64,000 bases of DNA from Gari tellinella (Eukaryota > Mollusca > Bivalvia > Cardiida > Psammobiidae), in the NCBI GenBank assembly GCA_922989275.2, contig OV277857.1, positions 83,631,321-83,695,320 of the forward strand, read 5' to 3'. This document shows positions 36,296 to 47,555 of this stretch, in pieces (positions within the stretch are counted from its first letter, which is position 1; the number at the start of each line of letters is the position of its first letter). A program made the translations under genes and the position numbers. Below the pieces are notes generated by a model, which worked only from the letters and a program-made list of their open reading frames with translations, searched no databases and was not told the origin of the DNA.

Positions 36296-36570
36296 CATCT
36301 GGTGGGGCTTCCACAGCTGCCGTACGGTCGCCGTGGGTTTTATTAGAAATTAAAGTCGCCGCAGAGGCGCCTTACGGTGGCCGCACGGCGACCACACGGC
36401 AGCCGTTCGATGGCCGCAGGTTTTTTAACCCCAAAAAATAAAAACTCGCCGTGCGGCAGCCACAGCAAATGTGAGCGGAACACACGGCGGCCGGGGAATT
36501 GCTACTCGACGTAGAAATAATAAGCCGTGCGGCCGCCGTATGGCGACCGCAGCAAATGTGAACGAGGTAT
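36296..36570. repeat. GC-rich block of degenerate CGGC/GCCG motifs
   Basis: About 15 occurrences of GCCG(T/C)ACGGC-like and GGC(G/A)ACCGCA-like words in alternating orientation within 270 bp of otherwise AT-rich DNA; GCAGCAAATGTGA-type strings occur twice. No frame supports a protein. Confidence 0.6.
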
Positions 36571-36884
36571 AAAGCTTTCTTGATCTTGTATAGTCAAAAC
36601 TGGTAAGTGAATGTGGGTGTCTTGATTATCTGTGTACACTCTTGTTTGTGACCACTCACACATTTTTAACAGTTGATGTCGGGAGCACTTAGATCATAAG
36701 AGGCCAAAGCAGTCGTTGTTGGAAAATCCATGTTTTGAATGCCAATGGGAGTCTAGTCCACATGTGTATAGTATGATATGGTTCCAGGGGTTCATTGATG
36801 AGACTAATGGGAGTCCTGAAACATATATCGATTTCAAAACTTCAACAAGCTGTTGTTTGCTAAAGAAAAAACAATTTTAGATAG

Positions 36885-37756
36885 TAACAAGAGGATCACA
36901 CGGCCCTAAATCGCCCACCCGGGCTTGGGTCTTTTTTAAGCAAGAACATAGTTCGTTCCAATCTTGATAGAGCATTACATTATACCTAATGCTCTCAGCA
37001 TTCTGGTTTATGTCAATAATATATATTTATGAAAAAAGTTATATGCTTAATAATTGCTTATTTTCTGTGACCAAGATATCCAATGGACCGCAACCTCTTC
37101 AACAATTATGTTAGAAGACACCAACATGTGCTATCACTAACGATATATAAGCTCTGATCCTATTTGTTTCAGAGACGGTGTTTGCTGATTCCACTGTTAA
37201 CACTTTTAGCCGTATATGTAAAAATGTGACGTAAGGCAACTCCGGTCTGGCAGTGGTCCTTATCCCACCGCTGCAACCAATTGTAACGTGCAAACCGGTT
37301 TGCACGTTAAAATTCGGAGCGGCCTAATTTTTACCTCAATGGCAAAGATTTGACTAATTTTGCTGGCGGACCTACAGATGATGGTTTGTTTTGTTTTAAA
37401 CGTCAAAACTCTGGGATACAGAGGGATACATTTTGAAGTTTTCATTGGAAAAGAAATCTACTTTAGCTCATGTTCCCTAAATATGCAACGAAAAAACCGA
37501 TTTCAACCATATTGTTTAATGTCCTCAAGAAGTTTCATCCTGTCAAATATCAACGCTCCAGTCATATAAGTTTTAGAGAAATAGTTGTTTGAAGATTTCA
37601 TTTAATTCTACATAAAATTGTGACCCCTCGCCGGTCATTTTTGCCCAACGGGCATAATTTCTTGATAGATGGCCTATAGATGATGTGTTTAGTGCCAAAA
37701 AAATTAAATTCAGGGTATTGTGGTTTCAGACGAAAATATTTTGGAGATTTCATTTT
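36885..37756. mobile_element. Tandem-core element, truncated
   Basis: Starts AACAAGAGGATCACACGGCC, a variant of the start at 49,340. Roughly 190-bp degenerate units with GGCATAATTTCTTGATAG and a CTACAGATGATG string. Runs directly into the next element. Confidence 0.55.
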
Positions 37757-38390
37757 AAAACAAGACTGCGCGTTCAATAAACGCTTATGCCCCCGGTGGC
37801 ACCCTTTACAATATATTCTGAATATTTTAGTCCAATTAGGTCAAGGTCAAACTGAGCTTGGGTAATATGGGTCAGTTGGTAATGGTCCATGGAAATAACT
37901 GTAAAAGTATTGAAGCATTGTAGTAAGTAGTGTTTATGCTAGATGAAACGGTAAAATCTAGTTAACCAAGAAGTAGCCTATTCAAAATATTCTAAGTCCA
38001 AATTAGGTCAAGGTCATGGTCAAAATCAAGGTTTGGTGATATTGGTGGATAGGGAATGATCCAAGGCAGCAACTGTATAGGTATCTAAGCATTGGAGTAA
38101 GGGTTGTTGATGCTAGACGAAACAGTAAAATCTAGTTAACCAAGAAATAGCCAATTTAAAATATTCTAAGTCCAAATAAGGTCAAGGTCAAGATCAAAAT
38201 CAAGGTTGGGTGATATTGTTGGATAGGGAATGGTCCAAGGCAACAAAAGTGCAAGTATCCAAGCATTTGAGTAAGGGGTGTTGATGCTAGACGAAACAGT
38301 AAAATCTACTAAACCTGTTACGGACAGAAACACGGAAGCCCGGACGTATGCCTCCGCATCTTCAGATGCCGGGGGCATAAAAAAGGCAAA
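37757..38390. mobile_element. Tandem-core element (GCGTTCAATAAACGC type)
   Basis: Starts AACAAGACTGCGCGTTCAAT; GCGTTCAATAAACGC is itself a hairpin. Three units of about 165 bp (TAGGTCAAGGTCA, GGTGATATTGGTGGATAGGG, GATGCTAGACGAAACAGTAA). Ends with GCATCTTCAGATGC plus CGGGGGCATAAAA. A second copy is at 58,285-58,746. Confidence 0.75.
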
Positions 38391-38679
38391 CAAAAACAAC
38401 AACCAATAATTGTTTACCTCCTGTGACTAAAATGTACATCGGACCGGTGTCATTGCTGAAATATTAGTAAAGGACTTTAAGAAGCTTCAGTATGCCAAAT
38501 ATCAAAGCTCATGTCATATATTTGAATATTTCACTATAAATCTCTTTGTGAAACTGTGACAACCAACGGGCAGGTCTTAGGAGCTCTAGGTGAGCTTTCT
38601 GCTTTTGCTTTTATTGGAGAAAATTATACACTACACTGTCTGCCCACCTAAAGAGAGTAGTATATTCTAACTAAGACAT

Positions 38680-39860
38680 GTGCTCTGCATATTAAAGGTT
38701 ATATTTAATATTGCAATTAAAACAAATAGTTTTTGCACTTCACTTCAATACGACCTAAACAAACTTAAACTAAGAGAACAGAAATGGATGATGGCATTTT
38801 ATCCTGATAAATGTTATATCTTGTCCGTCACATGCAATATTGTAACGTTTGTTCAGCTTTGGTGTATGCAAATGACGCTTCCCAAATCATTGCATGTTGG
38901 GAAGTGCGTTAATATATATCATGCAATAACACCTTTTGGTGTGAGCTTCAGCTTCGCAACGACAGGGTTTGTTGTTGCTGGGTCACTCGCTTTGCACGTT
39001 ACAAATGGTGGCAGCGGTGGAATAAAGAAAACTGCCTCTCCCACAGTTCTCCCTCGGTCCAAGTCTCGGGACAAGACTTCTCGGGTGGGGGAGATTTATG
39101 TACCGTTCGTGGAACGTTGGTATATGCAAATGAGGCTTCCCAAATCAATATATGTTGGGAACTGCGTAAATATAAAGCGTAACAAACACCCATTGGTGTA
39201 GGCTTAAGCTTTGCATCGACAGGGATTGCTGTTGCTGGTTCATTCACGTGCACGTTACAAATGGTGGCAGCGGTGGGATAACACATATCAAACATATACA
39301 CACTCGCCACAGTCATGAGCTAGAGCATCTAAATGAAGCTAAGTATCAAGGTGCCACCATACAATCAAATCCTAAATGGGAAACCACGTCAACATCTGGA
39401 AGAAAGCAAACAAAATACTTGGATTCCTCCGTAGAGACCTAAAATATCAGTTGTACCTCAGTTAAAAAAACAGGCATTTAAATCGCTTCACCGTCCTTCT
39501 CTTCTCTTGAATACGCCTGCTCGGTATAGCATCGATAAATCAGAAAAGGTGAAAAGCAGAACTGCTAGGTTTGTCATCAACCGATTTATAAACACATTTA
39601 GTGTCAGTAACTTGACCCCTGTCTCACTTTGATATGTAAGATCTCACATCAAAGTTGCAGTTCCAAGAGCAAATAGGCTCATTCCACACATCAGACATTC
39701 CAGAAACTCACATTCTCTTCCCTTTTAATTTCCATTATGTAGAACCGAGACAAGTCAACAATCTTATTCCCACACACTGTTAAAAACTGGAACAGCCTAC
39801 CGCTGGACACTGCCATGTGTGACACATGAGAGCCATTCAAGTCGCAGTCTCATCACTTCA
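38680..39860 (+). pseudogene. Jockey-type LINE reverse transcriptase relic, 3' end
   Basis: 38,725-38,838 encodes LQYDLNKLKLREQKWMMAFY-PDKC, and after an insertion 39,300 onward reads HSHELEHLNEAKYQGATI, KKANKILGFLRRDLKYQL, then SIDKSEKVKSRTARFVINR in shifted frames. W-M-F-P-KC, AKYLG-TI and RAARFV are typical of the thumb/C-terminal part of jockey-clade RT. Frameshifts and stops, 5' part missing: dead copy. Confidence 0.8.
38841..39284 (+). mobile_element. TRIM-like LTR pair inserted in the LINE
   Basis: Two roughly 162-bp direct repeats, 38,841-39,003 and 39,099-39,259, both start TGTA(A/C)CGTT and end GCACGTTACA (TG...CA). Each is followed by AATGGTGGCAGCGGTGG, which looks like a primer-binding site. 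A purine tract CGGGTGGGGGAGATTTA precedes the second. Internal part only about 95 bp. LTR identity is inferred from layout. Confidence 0.55.
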
Positions 39861-40700
39861 TCACTAACCACCCACAAACCTGTACATAGTACAGAATATG
39901 ATTAGGATTGCTGGACAAATGAAGTTGGTTATAGTGTAAACATGGTTCAATATGACCTTTTTGATCAATCAAGGGCAGGTAACTCTGGAAATAATTATTC
40001 AATTCTACCTATATGTGTCTTCCTTTCATTAAACTAAGCATATGTTGTTAATATGAACCCGATGCATGAAGAACTGTTTGAATAATCACATCAAATCAAA
40101 AAGTGTTGACTGACAGACAGAAAACGTGATTCCTATACATGTATAGTTCTTGCATTTTAAATGCAGGGCTCTAATGAAAGGTGTATAGAATAACTCAGGC
40201 GTATCAATACACATGGGTGTATATCTTTTAATGATTGTTAAGCATTGAGTTTTGCATCTTACACTGGAATTCAGTTCTTCTTTTGAGTAACACAAAATTC
40301 TCCAATGTAGGATTTTTTGGGTTTGTAAAATATGTACATGATGGCATCATAATAAAAGCACAAACAATAAATAGCTATGAAGTAAGTTTCAATATAATTA
40401 AGAAATGAAAGTAAACAAAAGAGAAAAATCAAATATGATACTATTGCACTATTAACAATGGCACAGTGTGTACATTATATAATCTTCATCTTACTATTTC
40501 AATGTCCGTTGCATTTTAAGTACTTTAAGTAATTTCTCGTGTGGACTATACTAATTTTGGGAAATAGTCTGTTCATAATGAATTTTATTATTGTGTTATA
40601 GGAAATATTTCAGAAAAATAAAAGTAAAGCAAACAGAGATAACATTGACCAGTGGGCTCCTAAAGGAACCCTCAGAACAGGGTTTACACTGTAAGATAGA
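39861..40700. other. No gene recognised
   Basis: AT-rich, no repeat family clear except the end of a core-B fragment near 40,650-40,690 (GTGGGCTCCTAAAGGAACCC). Confidence 0.4.
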
Positions 40701-40704
40701 CATA

Positions 40705-40846
40705 CAGTAGAACCCCACTATCACTTAAAAGGGCTAATTACCTGTAGGAGCTTTCTGTTTCACTTTCACATGGCTTTAAGCAGTCACCTGTCATAAACGA
40801 TTGATATTTGACACAATTTAGTGGCCGTAATAGAGAGGTTCTACTG
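40705..40846. mobile_element. MITE family C, internally deleted
   Basis: TA + CAGTAGAACCCCACTATCAC ... GTAATAGAGAGGTTCTACTG + TA. Only the right half of the core-C hairpin remains. Confidence 0.75.
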
Positions 40847-41299
40847 TAGATTGTTTTCTAGCAAAGACAAATGGCACATAGACAGAAGAAACATTGATAT
40901 GAGTCTCAAACAGTTTTGATCCTGTTGTGTTACTTTTCTTCTGAAGTAGTTAATGAACAAAATATGGCCTAAGAAAATTAAAGTAATTTATTCAAGAATG
41001 TAGAAGTACATCTTTTACAGTAAATTAATTTTACATCAATTATAGTTCATTTTATAAAAAATTTACATTTTTTAATGTACTTTTTATCCTTAATGACATC
41101 TTCATGCAGAACATATACAAATCTTGTTATGAGCTTTCAGTATTGTTATATCAAGTATAAACTAACAAAATAATTTAGGTACATCCAGTGATTAAGGGCT
41201 CTTATTTACCAATATAAATACCCTGTTTATACCAAGATCAGACATTTAATTAAGGTCTGTTTGTAACAGAAATATACAAATTTATTGCAATAACTTGGA

Positions 41300-42264
41300 A
41301 AACAAGAATATCATTCCCAACGATGGATGCTCCCCACAAAGAAAATACCCAAGGTATAGCATGTTTAGTAGGTGAACACAGTAACAAGTTTCATCAACTT
41401 ACAATGTAACATTCAGGAGATATGCTTTCGGACAAAAATGAATTTATTATGAAAAAGGGAGGTAATTCAATATTTGGAGATGACAGAGTTATAATTCTTG
41501 TGTACTACACTTCTTTTTGTCATCCGCTAACACCGTATCAAGGTTCAAGTTAAAGTGCGGCAGAAAATTTGATTTTTTTTTTAAATTTATGTAGAAAAAG
41601 GGAGATAATTCAATATTGGGAGATGGCAGAGTTATGGTTCTTGAGTACAGCACTCTTTCTGTCATCTCGTATCACTGTATCAAGTTTCATCAACTTACAA
41701 TGCAATGCTTAGGAGATATGCTCCAGAACAAATTTGATTTTTTTTAATAGAAAAGGGGAGATAATTAAATATTGGGAAAGGATAGAGTCATGGTTCTTGT
41801 GTACTGCACCTCCTTATGTCATCACCTATCACTGTATCAAGTTCCATTAACTTACGATGTAGCAGTCAAGAGATATACTCTGGACAATTTGTTTTTGTAT
41901 TTTTAGAAAAAGGGAGATAATTCGATATTGGGAGATGACAGAGTTACCGTTCTTGTGTACTGCACTTCCTTAAGTCATCCTCTATCACTGTTACAAGTTT
42001 CATCAACTTTCAGTGTAACGGTCCAGAGATATGCTCCGGACAAAATTGATTTTTTTTATGAGAAAAAGGGAGATAATTCAAAATTGGGAGATGAGAGAGT
42101 TACGGTTCTTGTGTACTGCACTTCCTCCTGTCATTCTCTATCACTGTATCAAGTTTCATCAACCTACGGTGAACCGTTCAAGAGATATGCTCCGGACAAA
42201 AAAAGTGTGACGGACGGACGAAGCGGCGACTATATGCTCCCCCCCTAAAGGGGAGCATAATAAA
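41300..42264. mobile_element. Tandem-core element (AAGGGAGATAATTC type)
   Basis: Five to six units of about 145 bp (AAAGGGAGATAATTCAATA, GGTTCTTGTGTACTGCACTT, ATCACTGTATCAAGTTTCAT, GAGATATGCTCCGGACAAA), then GACGGACGGACG, ATATGCTCC and hairpin CCCCCTAAAGGGG followed by AGCATAATAAAA. Confidence 0.78.
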
Positions 42265-42771
42265 AGTTTAATGTGTTCTATAACCCCAATCCAGATAGGT
42301 AACTTTCTATATTCGTCATGTCATAAATAAAATGGGGTTCTTGAGCATTTACAAACAGTGCAATTATAACCAAGTCAGATGTTGTGTGGCTTTTGATAAA
42401 GTTCTACAGGGTTTGCATATGACCCTGTATAGAAGTAGTTTTCAAGCATGTTAAGTGATCAGGGTCTACAGTGTTTGAAACACACAAAGCTCCTTTTATC
42501 TGTGATGTGGCTCATATCTGTTTAACTCAAGGCCTCTTGAAACCTTAAATGGACAGCTTTAGTTTATTTTAATGTCTCATCCCATTCTGTTTTCACACTT
42601 TGTTGCAAAATGATGAACAGGACAAGTTTAAACTTTCCAAGTACAGTGTTTGTAAATGCACATATAGGAGTCCATGGGTTATTCAATGGCTATATCAATG
42701 TAATGGAATAATCACATATAAAAAATCTAAAAGATACAAGTTACAAATAGGACATATATCACAGATTCAAA

Positions 42772-43232
42772 CAAAAGGACCATGGGGCCCTGCAGCACTC
42801 ACCGGACAAATGAGAAAACAGAACTGTACATGTTGTCTCAAAAAGCTTTTTCTAGTTTTTGACCAACTGACCTGCTTTATGACCCGACATGACCTATATT
42901 CATGTATGTCCATTTTCAGGAACAACTTAATTTTAAAGTCTATCAATTGAGAATCATTTTGGTGAAATCCACACTGAAATCAGACCAATTTTTTCGGAGA
43001 AAATGTTCTATATATTGTGCATGGCTACTACAGCAATAAGACCATTAGTCCCAACCACTTTCTTTGACCAATTTTTAAAGCTAAACTCAACAGAATGTTT
43101 GGTTACATTGGAGCTATTGGTTTCAGAAGAGTCCTATGAAATTGTTGACATATAGACAGCCGGAAGCCAGACAGAGGGGTATCATAATAGCACACCTTGA
43201 ACACTTTGTGCTCTATTGAGCTAAAAACAAAA
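42772..43232. mobile_element. Tandem-core element, single-unit copy
   Basis: Starts AAAAGGACCATGGGGCCCTG and ends GAGCTAAAAAC like the 49,340 element. The 116-codon frame upstream of and into it is not a gene. Confidence 0.55.
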
Positions 43233-43344
43233 TACCACAGTCATTAAAGATTATGAGGCTGTGTTTCTGTTCCAGAATTATTCAAGAAAGTCTGTCTACT
43301 ATGACCTCTCAAAAGAAGATTCACTGATTGCATGAAAGTCAAAA

Positions 43345-43692
43345 CAGTGCTCCCTCTCTACAATGACACTCTATGGGAGACAAAAATTGTGTGCATTGTT
43401 CAGAGGGAGAAGTTGTAGGGAGGGAAATTGGCTTAGATTTGCAAACAGCTTGAATCCAGACCAGACGCCACGTCTGGTCTGGATCCAAGCTGTTTGTCAC
43501 TTGTCAATATGTTTTTTCTATCAAAATGTCCAATATATAAATTAATATGTAACCAGCAGACGACATTTTTAAGCAGATGATACTGCAGACGTGAAATCTT
43601 TAGATATAATTGTCCTGTTTAGGGAACAGCGGCAAGGGTCGTTGTAAGGAGGGAGTCGTTGTTGTGAGGGCCGTTGTAGGGAGGGAACACTG
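43345..43692. mobile_element. MITE with CAGTGCTCCCT ends, core A
   Basis: CAGTGCTCCCTCTCTACAATG ... GTTGTAGGGAGGGAACACTG, TA on the right. Hairpin 43,440-43,496 with a shortened dyad (GACGCCACGTC). Sister of 29,198-29,553. Confidence 0.8.
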
Positions 43693-43873
43693 TAGCACCT
43701 TTATGCTTAACCCTTTCCCTCATTGTGATGCCTTCTCATGTATGTTCCTAATTCTCAAAGGAATGCCTTTACATGCTTATATCTTGTCCTAATAAACAGA
43801 TAAGCATTCTGTAAAATTATGCTTTTTCTGCTAAACGTTCTGCCAGTTAACAGCAGCCCCCAGTCTGAATCAT

Positions 43874-45047
43874 TTTACCCTTTCCTCAATAGAAGCGCAT
43901 TTTAGCACTTTTAATTAATTTCTTCCACTGAAGAAATTGTTCCAATTTATATAGACATGAACATGTACCATACAAAATATTTTCTTTATTCTAGCAGATG
44001 TTAACTTTAAGCAGGGTGAAAGTAAAGCAGAATGAGCTTTAAGGCGCATTCCGCTTTTTTTTCAACCTGCTTTAAGGATGTCGGCCTGTCTTTTTGAGCA
44101 TTATGAAATTTCCGAAAAATTTTACGAACTCGTTTTCAAAAAAATGGTAAGAACTCATTTTTGGTGAATGCATACAGTAATAAAACACTGTTTTCCCGGG
44201 AAAAAATTGGATTTTCGTTCCGGAAGGGACTTTTTAAGTTTTATGTACTATTCGTAGTTAACAGCATACACTGTTTTCATAGGTAGGTTGTATTTTGTTA
44301 CATCCGATTTCATTTCAATTTCTCAGAATATAAGCATGAAATTTTCATGGTAGTACAGTTTTAGTATAAATTATAGATAACTCAATAGATAAAATGAAAT
44401 TTTTTGGAAAAAAAATATTTTTGGTAAAAGTACACACAAAAATGAAAAAATGAGAAAAAATGGATTTTTTAGATAAAATGATCTATATCTTTTTTTAAAA
44501 GATACGGGACCCTGTGTTTTTTATTGCTATTTCACTAAAACTTTTTGTTTGAAAGGCTAAAAACAACAAATAAAATTTTTGGTATTTAGTTTGCTACAAT
44601 TTGTAGGGCAATTTTCACAGTGCCTTATTCTCCCATTATAAAAAAGTGGGTGGGGTAAATTTTACTCCTTTCTGGTGAAATCAAATATTTTTATTTTGGA
44701 TCTTGAAAAAACATTATTTTCAGGGTTTATTCTTACTATGGTAATATAAATTAGGATAATTTTGGTACAAATAGATTGTTTAAATAAAGATTGAAAAACC
44801 GTAGTACAAAAAAGTAGGAGTTTTTATGAAGCTTCAATTTTAGGGGGGTAGCCTTGAAAACTCTCAAGTTGTAAAAAAGAAAGGTCCGGTACCCCCACTT
44901 TTTTCACCAGTTTTGTCATAGAAACTAATTTTACTATCAGTATGCAAAGTTTGAAGAATTTGGTAGTTACTTTACCAAGGTGCACCTACCCCCTTAAGTT
45001 GTCATCTACCTTCAAAACTAGAAATAGGCTATAGGGTAAAGGGTTAA
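43874..45047. mobile_element. MITE family D split by a TTAA element
   Basis: Left half from TTTACCCTTTCCTC to AACCTGCTTTAA, right half from TTAAGTTGTCATCTACC to GGGTAAAGGGTTAA. Joined, they make an ordinary 250-bp family D element. Confidence 0.75.
44076..44993. mobile_element. 0.9-kb AT-rich element at TTAA
   Basis: 918 bp flanked by TTAA on both sides, beginning GGATGTCGGCC and ending GTGCACCTACCCCC. Includes AGTGGGTGGGGTAAATTTTA; the inverse occurs in the homologous element at 60,580. No open frame. Confidence 0.65.
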
Positions 45048-45714
45048 ACAGGACACAAGTAAGCAGTCAACTCCTAAGGAGCTTTCTGCTTTTCTTTAAT
45101 ACTGTATTCAGCCTGAAAAACAAGCCTTCTTTTGAGATGTCACAAGAGCCTGACATTAAATGTCCCATAAGACATCAGCCAATAAAAACAGCATTATCAC
45201 AGACGCAACATAGCTATCACATAGTGGATATATTCTACAAATAACTTAAATAGGTCTACTAAGAAATCCTATACATCTACCTGATATCTTCTTAACTAAA
45301 CCATTGCAACACTTTCACATTTTTAGATGTGTAAGACAAATGGTTGCTTAAAGTAGACTGAAAGTAAACCAGTTAGCTTCTTAAGATACTTTCTGCTTAT
45401 ATTTAGCCAACTTTAAGCAGTTACTTGTCAGGATGTATATACATGTAGTATTCTTTAATACTATTAGAGTCTCATCATGGTGTCAACATGAAATACAATA
45501 TTTGTATTCAGAAAACCACAAAATTCATATTAGAATTATAAGAGAGATCAATATTATGTATAATGTAAATATCACAAACATATACTGGGAACTTTTCTAC
45601 AACTATTCATCAGTACATGACAATAGGTGGTACGTCATTGTTGATTCAGTTCTAGCAGCACAAATCCAATAGTTCCCTCATACAAGCATCTGTATCTGCT
45701 TCTACAGTGGAGAA

Positions 45715-45926
45715 AACATTATTCTTTCCCAATAAACATGTTTACATTAAAACTATTATTTCCACTGCAAACAGTTTGGAGCCTGCTCAGACGCCGGGTA
45801 ACCCAACGTCTGATCAGGCTCTAAACTGTTTGCCACTCAGATAAAAATGAAAAAACAGAATTGTCTAAAGTTGGTGTTTGAGTTTCGTTTGCGTTTAAAC
45901 AGGAAAGAATAACATATTCTCCACTG
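45715..45926. mobile_element. MITE with CAGTGGAGAA ends, core A
   Basis: CAGTGGAGAAAACATTATTC ... GAATAACATATTCTCCACTG flanked by TA. Hairpin 45,772-45,834. A 21-bp direct repeat (AAGCATCTGTATCTGCTTCT + A) flanks both ends. Confidence 0.82.
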
Positions 45927-47159
45927 TAGAAGCATCTGTATCTGCTTCTACCTATTCCTCATAGAAACACTTTTCGTGTCTTCATTAAACAGCTATAGGA
46001 AACTTTTCTGACAGGTTGATGCTTCTGAAGTCTGACAGTAAGTATAGTATAGTGCTGGCTAGAAACACAGATTTGAAGTAAAGAGTTTTAACCCCTTTCA
46101 CTGACCTGTCCTGGACACAGTGGTTATTTCCAGTCTGGATACTGATCAGGCACCACATAACGCCACTTCTGATCAGAATTCAGATTGTTTCCCTCTAATT
46201 TTTCCTATACTTATAATCCCAGATAAAGATAATATTTCATATACTAAAATTCTTATGTCATCACCAAACCCTATGCTGTATAAACTATGTCATTAGAATT
46301 CTGCCAAAGAGACAAATCAAATAAGTAGTCAAAGTATAGGAATTGGTGGTGAAAATATTTGAACAGTTTTGTATATTCTCTTCATTTTACCCCTTCACTA
46401 ATAAGTTATTTGTTGTCTTTCCTTGCAGCTATAACTTGAGTGAGTTTGTACAACTGTGGCTTCCTTGGTTTCTGGAAATATAAGAAATCTTTTCTCAGTA
46501 TTCAACCTAAACATTCATTTATGTCACAGTCATATAACACATTGAGCCCTGGTAAGGAGTATACTTGTCCTTTACAGTGTACCTGTGAATATTACAATGG
46601 CTCTATGCAAAAATACTTTTTGAATTAGGCAAATGTACTCTTCACAGGTACAATGTTCATATATGGCACATATGCCTGTTTCTAAAGATTAATGGATTAA
46701 ATCTATGGTAAACAAAATATCGTATCCCTAAAAAGATCTTGATCTGTCACAATTTGCTGTTCAAACCTGAACTTTAAAATTTCAGCCAAGGGTGTTAACT
46801 CCAAAACAGTTTAAAATATGGACAAAAATCAGATTTTTTTTTTTGATTTTTTGGTCAATCTTTAGGAAATCTTAAATCCAAATATCAGGTTCCAAGTGTA
46901 AATATTTCAGGTAAAACTAGTGAATCTCAGCAATTTCACCAAAGACATAATAAATGCTGACACAGATGCTTGGGGTAACCTTATAAGCATCCATATACTT
47001 CCAATAGACAAACTTATAACTATTCTCAGCTGACAATGTTGTTACATGTGGCACCTTATAGCATAATGAAGTGAACCAGAAACTCCTATAGGAGCTATCT
47101 ACTATATTCTCATATTGTTTTAAGCAACCACCTTGCCATAAAGCATAGACATACATTAA

Positions 47160-47345
47160 AAATAAACTCTATTACGACCACTAATTAGAAAGCTAATCGA
47201 TTTTATAACAGACAGGTGACAGCTTAAATCAAGGTGACAGTAAAACAGAAAGCTCCTAAAGGAGCTTTCTGTTTTACTGTCACCTTGCTTTAAGCAGACA
47301 CCTGCTTGAAACACCAATTAATTGAGATTCATTAGTGGTTGAAAT
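47160..47345. mobile_element. MITE family C relic next to an MLH3 exon
   Basis: CTCTATTACGACCACTAATT at the left, degenerate right end. Excellent core-C hairpin at 47,214-47,307 with dyad AAGCTCCTAAAGGAGCTT. Only about 50 bp downstream of the CAHGRP exon's donor. Confidence 0.75.
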
Positions 47346-47397
47346 ACACTTCTGGTTATGGAGTACAAGGGTTACATTCCTATGTAGTTATCCTTAC

Positions 47398-47555
47398 CGT
47401 CTGAGGCAGCTTGGTTTCTAGCTGTTCAAGCTGTAGAACTGGCATCACAGAGGGTCTTCCATGGGCACACTGGAAGGGTAGGTCACATGTGGAAAGGTCA
47501 TGGATCAGAGCCTTGCACTCACCCTGGGTCAGCTTGTCACCGAACTTTATTGCAC
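47398..47555 (-). CDS. MLH3: MLH3 exon (CAHGRP)
   Basis: 158 nt, phase 1 to 0, GAIKFGDKLTQGECKALI to DLPFQCAHGRPSVMP and ETKLPQT. Acceptor gactgtag, donor GTAAGG at 47,396, so at least one more exon is expected. Continuing through the donor reaches stop only after VRITT. Confidence 0.94.

Noticed and set aside
41928..42248. 106-codon frame with internal duplication
   Set aside because: The duplication is the 145-bp tandem repeat unit of a noncoding element.
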